From NCBI GenBank assembly GCA_964517555.1, contig CAZFEF010000022.1, forward strand, positions 1 through 11,390: a stretch of DNA of 11,390 nt, read 5' to 3'. The notes under the pieces are model-generated. The model ran no database searches. It worked only from the letters and a program-made list of their open reading frames with translations, and was not told where the DNA came from. This stretch comes from DAONDZ01 sp964517555. Its GTDB lineage: Bacteria; Patescibacteriota; Patescibacteriia; Patescibacteriales; UBA12465. The position numbers and the translations under genes were made by a program. Below, one piece after another: positions 1-5,938 of the stretch; within the stretch, counting starts at the first letter, position 1; each line of letters starts with the position of its first letter.

Positions 1-1
1 T

Positions 2-238
2 CCTATTTCTTGGGATGGAACCGATGATTATAATTTTTCTGCTCTTCCATCGGGCTTCCGCGGTGTAAATGGGTCGTTCAACTATCGGGGTGATTACGCC
101 CTCTTCTGGTCGTCTATCCCTCCGTCGGGTAATCCGAACTACGCTTGGTACGGCGCCTTGACATCAGGTGATCCCATTTTCGGCGGCTATGGCGATTACC
201 GAGCTTACGGATTCTCGGTGCGGTGTGCTCAGGACTAA
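2..238 (+). CDS. FISUMP-domain protein, C-terminal fragment (5' end outside window)
   Basis: An open frame enters from the left edge and ends at TAA 236-238, giving the last 78 residues of a protein. The fragment is rich in Gly, Tyr, Trp and Ser and contains FSALPSGFR, GDYALFWSS and the ending YGFSVRCAQD. These match my recollection of the C-terminal half of the FISUMP domain (Fibrobacter succinogenes major paralogous domain), which usually ends in GFSVRCV-D. The domain occurs in extracellular or surface proteins and its biochemical role is unknown. In Patescibacteria it is often attached to a type IV pilin-like N-terminus. That would fit the prepilin-type gene 54 bp downstream on the same strand, but the N-terminus here lies outside the window, so this is inference. 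The family call is fairly secure; anchoring and function are not. Confidence 0.8.
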   Translation, partial: PISWDGTDDYNFSALPSGFRGVNGSFNYRGDYALFWSSIPPSGNPNYAWYGALTSGDPIFGGYGDYRAYGFSVRCAQD

Positions 239-253
239 CTCAAAAAAAATTAA

Positions 254-270
254 TTTTATTCAGAATAAAT
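254..270. repeat. AT-rich palindrome between the FISUMP gene and the pseudopilin gene
   Basis: TTTATTC and GAATAAA (255-261 and 263-269) form a perfect inverted repeat around one central base, inside the 54-bp gap between two + strand genes. It is too AT-rich and lacks the T tract of a convincing intrinsic terminator. It could be a protein-binding site, a weak hairpin or chance in AT-rich DNA. No good promoter or Shine-Dalgarno is visible in the gap, so the two genes may be cotranscribed. Confidence 0.25.
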
Positions 271-292
271 CAAAATACCATTTTAAAACTAT

Positions 293-2002
293 ATGATTAT
301 CAATAAAAAAGCTTTCAGTCTAGTCGAAATGATAACCGTTCTAGTTATTATTGGCCTAATCGCGGCTATTGTCTCGGTGTCGGCTACTTCTTTTAGACAA
401 AAAAGTCGAGATGTGGAAAGGTTGTCTGATGTCAAAGAAATGCAATCAGCCTTAGAGCTTTATCGACTAAATGAAGGCAGCTATCCTAGCGGCCTAAATT
501 TTGGCGGAGCTTTAAATGGATCAACCTCATCCTCTACTGTTTACATGGCCAATGTGCCTAACAACCCGACGATTACTAATACCAACGCCTGCAGTGGTGA
601 TTACAGCTATTCATTAGACAATAAAGGGCGATATAACTTACAATTCTGTCTCGAAAGATCCCAAGATGATTTAGTCGCCGGCTACCATTGTGCTACACCC
701 AATGGCTTAGTGAATGGATCTTGCTCCCAAATCTTATTATGCCGCCTATCGGGCGGAATTTCTAATGATTATATTTTAGGAGTAGCTGCTGATGGCAACT
801 ACATCTATGCTGTCGGACGTGATTATTCCAATGGCTCTGGCGGTCAAGGATCAATCGTTAAATACAATGCCAGCGACTTGAGTATTGTCGAAAAGGTTCA
901 TTGGGGAGATGAAAATGCAGATACGTTTGCTGCGGTTTACGTAGACAGCACTTATCTTTATGTTGGTGGTGACACTTTTTCAGTTAGCCCTAATAACGAT
1001 GTAATATTTTCAATCTATAATAAAAACGACTTAGGTGCTGGGCCAATTAATACTCTAATATTAGATGGCGTAACAGATAGAGGTGACGCTATTTTTAAAA
1101 TAATTAGTGACGGTCAATATATCTATATTATTGGCTATAGTGCTTATAACTGGTATAACGGCGGTGACTATGATGCTATTATTGTCAAATATGATAAAGC
1201 AACAATGGCCCTAGTCCAACAAGCTTATTATCGCGGCGGATCATATGATTTTCTTAGAGGCGCAGTCATTGACGGTGGTTATATTTATGCCGTTGGTGTC
1301 GGTTCAGAACCGGGAAGAGATTGGAGCGGATTAATTATAAAAATAAAAACAGCTGATTTATCAATCGTTGCCCAAAAAAGTTATAAAAATTCGGGCACTG
1401 AGGAAGCTTTTAATGACATACTTAAAGTGGGAGATGCTCTTTATGTGTCTGGTTATAGCACATATGGAGGAAATTATAATGGAATATTACTTAAATACGA
1501 CAGTGACTTAAACTTATTAGCTGCTCGTAAATATGGTGGCAGCCGCGAAGATCGTTTTTGGGCTTTAACTAGTAGTAATAATAAACTATATGTTGGGGGC
1601 CAAACCAATAGCGAGAACGGTACTGTCGATGGCCTAATAGTTAAATACAACCTAGATTTAAATTTTGAAATGGGTAAATATTTTGATGGAGGCGGCGATG
1701 ATTACATTCGTCAAGCTGCTTACGTTGGTGGTCACAACTACTGGGCTGGCTATTCCAGCTCTCATGGCACTGGAGCTTATGACGAGATGCTAATTAGAAA
1801 CATCATCATGCCTAGCGGCACTCTAGATACTGACCCTGCCGGCTACCAATTTAAAGACACTGTCAATTGTGTTGACAGTGCTATAAATCTCACTCATGAA
1901 GACTTCAACGCTACTACCGGTAATCCTAATTTACACCAGACTACCGATAATCAAGCCTACGGAACCTCAACCTTCTCTAGCTACCTCTATACTATTCAAT
2001 AA
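293..2002 (+). CDS. Prepilin-type surface protein with a seven-repeat beta-propeller-like head
   Basis: The 569-aa protein begins with a class III signal: a short basic leader (K5 K6 A7), then FSLVEMITVLVIIGLIAAIV with Glu at mature position +5. This is the pattern cut and methylated by prepilin peptidase (PilD type). Ala replaces the usual Gly before the cut. Residues 30-65 continue the pilin helix (RDVERLSDVKEMQSALELY) and the typical G-SYPSG turn. The rest is not pilin. From about 160 to 503 a unit of about 50 residues recurs seven times, each with a Y(I/L)Y-(V/I)GG/GY strand followed by (I/L)IVKY(D/N). Starts lie near 163, 215, 271, 325, 377, 425 and 475. Seven such units suggest a seven-bladed beta-propeller (SBBP-like). 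Cys lie at 99, 119, 132, 143, 150 and 526. It is probably displayed on or beside a type IV pilus or pseudopilus; its ligand is unknown. The ATG is chosen because it places the leader correctly; no Shine-Dalgarno is seen. Confidence 0.85.
   Translation: MIINKKAFSLVEMITVLVIIGLIAAIVSVSATSFRQKSRDVERLSDVKEMQSALELYRLNEGSYPSGLNFGGALNGSTSSSTVYMANVPNNPTITNTNACSGDYSYSLDNKGRYNLQFCLERSQDDLVAGYHCATPNGLVNGSCSQILLCRLSGGISNDYILGVAADGNYIYAVGRDYSNGSGGQGSIVKYNASDLSIVEKVHWGDENADTFAAVYVDSTYLYVGGDTFSVSPNNDVIFSIYNKNDLGAGPINTLILDGVTDRGDAIFKIISDGQYIYIIGYSAYNWYNGGDYDAIIVKYDKATMALVQQAYYRGGSYDFLRGAVIDGGYIYAVGVGSEPGRDWSGLIIKIKTADLSIVAQKSYKNSGTEEAFNDILKVGDALYVSGYSTYGGNYNGILLKYDSDLNLLAARKYGGSREDRFWALTSSNNKLYVGGQTNSENGTVDGLIVKYNLDLNFEMGKYFDGGGDDYIRQAAYVGGHNYWAGYSSSHGTGAYDEMLIRNIIMPSGTLDTDPAGYQFKDTVNCVDSAINLTHEDFNATTGNPNLHQTTDNQAYGTSTFSSYLYTIQ
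1858..1880. repeat. Perfect inverted repeat within the pseudopilin gene
   Basis: CACTGTCAA (1858-1866) and TTGACAGTG (1872-1880) are exact reverse complements separated by 5 nt. They form a 9-bp hairpin inside coding sequence for the Val-Asn-Cys-Val-Asp segment. It lies about 110 nt past the miaA stop on the other strand, so it could also fold at the 3' end of the minus-strand operon transcript. No strong T tract follows on either strand, so it is not called a terminator. Confidence 0.5.
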
Positions 2003-2924
2003 AATTCCTGACCAATTTTTTAGCTTCACTCAAGCCGGAAAGCCAATGGATTTTCCGGTTTTGTTTTTGCCAACGCTTAAACCAAGTAGTCTGTTTTTTG
2101 GAAAAACGACAAATCGCTTGAAATAACGAAATCACAAAAGTATCATAGTCCATTATTTCTTGCAGATATCTGGCGCCATAGCGATATTCTAAGCCAAATT
2201 TATCTAGTCTAGCGTAGCTGACACCTAAACGATGGAGCTTCTTAATCTCAGCCAACAACCCTTCATCTAAACGACTAAGTAGACGTTGCTTTATTCTTTT
2301 ATTTAATTTTTCCTGAGGACATTCTAATCCTAGCAGTAAAAAGTCATACTTTTCCGGACCGCCGCCAGCGCGGAAACCAGCTTCTTGAGATAAAATTTCA
2401 ATATAACGCACCAAACGACGAGGATTGTTTTTGTCGCTATTGTTTAATTTAGAAAAAAACTGAAAATTAATCTTTTGTAACCGCTCCTGCAATTCGGTCT
2501 TATCTAATTTTTCTAATTCCTGCCGCAAAAGATTATCAGGCTTTATTTTTGATAATTGATAGTTATCAACCAGGGCTTGCAAGTATAGTCCACTGCCGCC
2601 AACCACAATCGGCAAGCGCCCCTGGGCGATTATCTGATCAATAGCTTTAAAAGCTAATTTTTGATATTTAGCCAAGCTAAACACCGACCGAGGTGAGGCG
2701 ACATCGATTAGGTGGTATTTAATTTTTCGCTTTTTTCCATTTTCTACAATTTGATAATCGGGCAAATCTTTGCCGGTGCCAATATCCATACCGCGATACA
2801 CTTGGCGGCTATCAGCGCTGACTATTTCGCCATTAAACAAAGCGGCCAGTTTGATTCCTAAACTAGTCTTGCCGCTAGAGGTGGCACCCAGAATAACAAT
2901 TACTTTATTATCTTTTTTTATCAT
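1992..2924 (-). CDS. miaA: tRNA dimethylallyltransferase MiaA
   Basis: This 310-aa enzyme transfers a dimethylallyl group from DMAPP to N6 of A37 in tRNAs reading UNN codons, giving i6A37 in the cytoplasm. Visible family motifs are the P-loop GATSSGKT (13-20), the DSRQVYRGMDIGTGK block (38-52) holding the probable catalytic Asp38, HLIDVASP (71-78), VVGGSGLYLQAL (107-118), NPRRLVRYIEI (167-177) and the C-terminal QTTWFKRW (278-285). Length is normal for the family. The start codon lies inside the end of miaB (17-nt overlap), which suggests translational coupling. MiaB uses the MiaA product as substrate, so the pair is a functional unit. It is the last gene of the minus-strand operon, and its 3' end overlaps the convergent pseudopilin gene by 11 bp. 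No minus-strand terminator is obvious. Confidence 0.97.
   Translation of the reverse strand: MIKKDNKVIVILGATSSGKTSLGIKLAALFNGEIVSADSRQVYRGMDIGTGKDLPDYQIVENGKKRKIKYHLIDVASPRSVFSLAKYQKLAFKAIDQIIAQGRLPIVVGGSGLYLQALVDNYQLSKIKPDNLLRQELEKLDKTELQERLQKINFQFFSKLNNSDKNNPRRLVRYIEILSQEAGFRAGGGPEKYDFLLLGLECPQEKLNKRIKQRLLSRLDEGLLAEIKKLHRLGVSYARLDKFGLEYRYGARYLQEIMDYDTFVISLFQAICRFSKKQTTWFKRWQKQNRKIHWLSGLSEAKKLVRNFIE
2035..2068 (+). terminator. Probable intrinsic terminator of the pseudopilin gene, embedded in miaA
   Basis: CCGGAAA (2035-2041) pairs with TTTCCGG (2052-2058), giving a 7-bp stem with a 10-nt loop, followed directly by TTTTGTTTTT (2059-2068). It starts 33 nt after the stop of the + strand pseudopilin gene and has the right polarity for it. 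The bases also encode the C-terminal region of MiaA on the opposite strand. The loop is rather long, so termination strength is uncertain. Confidence 0.6.
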
Positions 2925-4221
2925 ATTTTTTCAAAACCTTGCCAGTCAAACCAAAATCACGCACACTCTCAATCTGAACCATAACTATTTTCCCGGAAAA
3001 ATTACCTCGGCCCAGACCAGAGAGACTAACACTTTTGGCGGTCCTAGTATGCCCTTGCCAATGTCCTTGACGATCACGACCATCAATCAAAACTTCAACT
3101 ACTTGGTTCAAATACCATTGGTTATTCTGGCTAGCGCTGGAGCGCAAAATCTTATTTAACACTTCTTCTCTACGCTTCTTCTCCTCTAAAGGGACATTGT
3201 CTGCTAGACGATAGGAAGCGGTGCCAAAACGAGGGCTATAACGAGCAACGAAGGCCTGATCAAAACGGGCCTGGCGCATTAATTTAGCCGTATTCAAAAA
3301 TTGCGCCTTGGTTTCTCCGGGGAAACCAACAATAATATCAGTAGAAATGGCAATAGGTAGTGGCCGCTTATACTTCACTCCAACTCGACGAATTTTCTCC
3401 ACCTGAGCTAAATATTTCTTGGCCGTATAACCTCGATTCATCTGGCGCAATACCTGGTCATCACCAGACTGAACCGCAAAATGAACCTGTTCGCAAAGAT
3501 GACGGCTGAAGCCCAATAGGTTGATCAACTTGGGGCTCATATCTTTAGGATGGCTAGTAGCAAAACGAAGCCAAAAATCACCAGGTAATTTATCAATTCT
3601 TTCAATCAATCCCGGAAAGTCGGTGTCATTACGAAAACTATTCACATTTTGAGCAATTAACGTTATCTCTTTATACCCTCTAGAAATAAGGCGCTTAACT
3701 TCAGCTATAATCTCCTTAGCTGGCCGATAGTTTTCTCGACCCCGGGCATAAGGGACAACGCAATAGGAACAGAAATTGTTGCAGCCGTTGCCAATCGGGA
3801 CATAGGCTGAAAAAACTGATTGATACTTAGGGATAATAGACAGATAATCTTTAGCTGAAATCTTGGTCGTTTCCTGCTTCAAACCCAATGATTGCAAATA
3901 TTTTCCAAACTTCCCTAAATCAAAGATAGGGAAAAATAAATCAACCTTTCCGGCTAATCTCTCCTGAACATCAGCTCGATTACTCAAACAACCGGTAACG
4001 ACGATGACCACATGGGGATTTTCTCGCCGCAGGGTATTAATCAATCCATAAACCCGATCTTCGGCTGATTGTCTGACGCCACAGGTAACGAAAAAAGCTA
4101 AATCAGCTTGGCGGCGGTTTTCAGTAGCGGTTAAATGATAATTATCCAAATAAGCCGCCAGGCGCTCGCTGTCGGCTTTATTCATTTGGCAACCAATGGT
4201 AAAAATATAATAGTGCTTCAT
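2908..4221 (-). CDS. miaB: tRNA-2-methylthio-N6-dimethylallyladenosine synthase MiaB
   Basis: This 437-aa radical-SAM methylthiotransferase converts i6A37 to ms2i6A37 in tRNA using two 4Fe-4S clusters and SAM. Domains in order: N-terminal MTTase domain with cluster cysteines C11 (TIGCQMN), C47 (VTCGVR) and C78 (VTGCLS); radical-SAM core with CxxxCxxC at C147, C151 and C154 (NGCNNFCSYCVVPYARGRE); QNVNSF (191-196); TSHPKDMSPKL (222-232); QSGDDQVLRQMNRGYT (251-266); and a C-terminal TRAM domain (about 371-431) for RNA binding. QNVNSF and TSHP are typical of MiaB rather than MtaB or RimO, and adjacent miaA supports that choice. The canonical NTCAVR motif reads VTCGVR, with the cysteine kept. The ATG overlaps the TGA of the upstream glycosyltransferase gene as ATGA; the 3' end overlaps miaA by 17 nt. 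Confidence 0.96.
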   Translation of the reverse strand: MKHYYIFTIGCQMNKADSERLAAYLDNYHLTATENRRQADLAFFVTCGVRQSAEDRVYGLINTLRRENPHVVIVVTGCLSNRADVQERLAGKVDLFFPIFDLGKFGKYLQSLGLKQETTKISAKDYLSIIPKYQSVFSAYVPIGNGCNNFCSYCVVPYARGRENYRPAKEIIAEVKRLISRGYKEITLIAQNVNSFRNDTDFPGLIERIDKLPGDFWLRFATSHPKDMSPKLINLLGFSRHLCEQVHFAVQSGDDQVLRQMNRGYTAKKYLAQVEKIRRVGVKYKRPLPIAISTDIIVGFPGETKAQFLNTAKLMRQARFDQAFVARYSPRFGTASYRLADNVPLEEKKRREEVLNKILRSSASQNNQWYLNQVVEVLIDGRDRQGHWQGHTRTAKSVSLSGLGRGNFSGKIVMVQIESVRDFGLTGKVLKKYDKKR

Positions 4222-5936
4222 GGTTTTATTCTCTCGAGCTGATAAAGGGCTAAATTATAGCTCACTATCTTTACCTCCCTCATCCTGATGCCCAACTCTT
4301 TGAACTTGTAATAATTAAGATATTCAATGTCTTGGGGCTTGAAGCGAAAATTAAAATAATAAACCGGCAAGTAACGGGCCAAACGAGCATAGGCACGATT
4401 CATATTTGCATCATCAAACAAACCGACTATCACCCGTCTTTCTGGGAAAAATAATTTGTCATGATAGCGAGTAATAATTACTGACTGATCCTCAGTTAGG
4501 CTCATGACCTGGTTAAATAATTGCCGATCATTGTCAAAATTATATCGGCTATACCACAAACCCTCTTCTGAGCCGAATAATAAGAAATTAACAGAAAACA
4601 GAGAAAAAACCAAGACCAACATTAAACGGCTCAAGTTAGCCAATAATTGTGATTGTCGCAAAACAAAGCGGCTGAATAAATCGATAGCGTAAGCAGCAAA
4701 AAAAATCAGTCCCAAATAAATCGGCAACCAATAACGAGTATAGGAATTGCCGATAGTTAAGCGACTAGGATCCGGATTATCACTAAATTTCCAAGAACCA
4801 TAATACAAAATCAAAACAGCTGAGACTAAAACCCAGATAACCAAAAAAGACACCGGGCCTCGGCGCCACTTACGAAAATTAATCAAAAAGAATAAAGCCC
4901 CTAAAACCGCTGGCCAAAACAAGAAAGGAAACATGTCAACGACATAGTACTTAAACATCCGCACCGACTGCTCTGGATTGAAACCAAAATAGAAAACAGC
5001 GTCTTTGATTTGGGTGAGACGATCGACTATAGCTACCTGACCACCTCCGGACTGACTAACGGCCAAGACCTTAGATACCGACTGATTCATCTCCTTATAC
5101 CCACTAGCAAAAAAACCACCGTATAGAACCTTGTTCCAAGAAAGGGCGGGCAAAATAGCGAACCAAAAGAAGGCAATGAACACTAAAACTTTGAAGATAT
5201 CTAATTTCCGATAATAGACGACGGTGGCCAAAAACAAGGCCGGCAAAACCCAGATAATTTCAGCCATTCTAGTAATGACAGACAAACCGATGAAAAAGCC
5301 GGCTAAGGCCGCCATGGATAATTTGCTAATTAGCCGACGAGTCCGATCCACGTTAGTAAAACAATAATCATAGCGCCTTTCACCCAAAACCATCATTGAC
5401 CAGAAGTATAGTCCAATAATTAGGAAAGCAATAAAAGGAACATTATGGAAAAAACTCCGGGCTGAATAATAAAGATAAACCGGAAAAACTGTTAGCAAGG
5501 CAGCTGAGATTAAGGCCAATCTTTGAGAATTGCTCCAGCGCTCAATCAATAAATAGAAGAAAAATACACCGACAGCCGCTAGAAGCGGTGTCAGGTAAGG
5601 CATAAAATCGATACCAAAAACAGCTCCTAGGCGGCCATAAATTAAAATCATTCCCAAAAAACTGACTGGTTTCAATAGTCCATTATCACTCTTAAAACTA
5701 CGGGGATGAATAATCTGTTCAGCCGGCAAATTATAAGGCTCGTAATAACTTAAAGTGCCAGTTTGGGCGTAGAGCTTGGAAAAAAAATAATTGGCCGTCT
5801 CATCCGGAGAACTCCATTTTACAAAATTATCTCTTTGATTGTAGAAGTTATAAGCTGAAGCTAAGACAAAACAAACTCCGGCCAACAAAAAAGCCGTCAG
5901 AATGACTAGGATTTTTTGGCGTCGGGGTTCAATCAT
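4218..5936 (-). CDS. Polytopic membrane glycosyltransferase, GT-C / GT39-like
   Basis: The 572-aa protein has about 11-12 hydrophobic helices between residues 9 and 453, then a soluble C-terminal part of about 115 residues. After the first helix an extracytoplasmic loop carries SSPDETANYFF (42-52). An acidic Asp-Glu pair at this position is a hallmark of the GT-C fold (ArnT/PMT-like), which uses polyprenyl-phosphate sugars as donors. The region around LSVITRMAEIIW (218-229) also resembles the family. It probably adds a sugar to an envelope lipid, glycan or protein; the acceptor cannot be told. A TTG at 5954 could extend the protein by six residues (16-nt overlap with the upstream gene). I prefer ATG 5936 because it sits 2 nt after the upstream stop and begins MIEPRRQK before helix 1. 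The stop TGA overlaps the miaB start (ATGA). Confidence 0.8.
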   Translation of the reverse strand: MIEPRRQKILVILTAFLLAGVCFVLASAYNFYNQRDNFVKWSSPDETANYFFSKLYAQTGTLSYYEPYNLPAEQIIHPRSFKSDNGLLKPVSFLGMILIYGRLGAVFGIDFMPYLTPLLAAVGVFFFYLLIERWSNSQRLALISAALLTVFPVYLYYSARSFFHNVPFIAFLIIGLYFWSMMVLGERRYDYCFTNVDRTRRLISKLSMAALAGFFIGLSVITRMAEIIWVLPALFLATVVYYRKLDIFKVLVFIAFFWFAILPALSWNKVLYGGFFASGYKEMNQSVSKVLAVSQSGGGQVAIVDRLTQIKDAVFYFGFNPEQSVRMFKYYVVDMFPFLFWPAVLGALFFLINFRKWRRGPVSFLVIWVLVSAVLILYYGSWKFSDNPDPSRLTIGNSYTRYWLPIYLGLIFFAAYAIDLFSRFVLRQSQLLANLSRLMLVLVFSLFSVNFLLFGSEEGLWYSRYNFDNDRQLFNQVMSLTEDQSVIITRYHDKLFFPERRVIVGLFDDANMNRAYARLARYLPVYYFNFRFKPQDIEYLNYYKFKELGIRMREVKIVSYNLALYQLERIKP

Positions 5937-5938
5937 AA

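Noticed and set aside
1896..2126. 76-aa open frame on + strand across the pseudopilin/miaA junction
   Set aside because: It overlaps two well-supported genes in other frames and shows no domain signature.
2770..3159. 129-aa open frame on + strand
   Set aside because: Antisense shadow of the miaA start and miaB end; no recognisable family, and the minus strand carries clear motifs.
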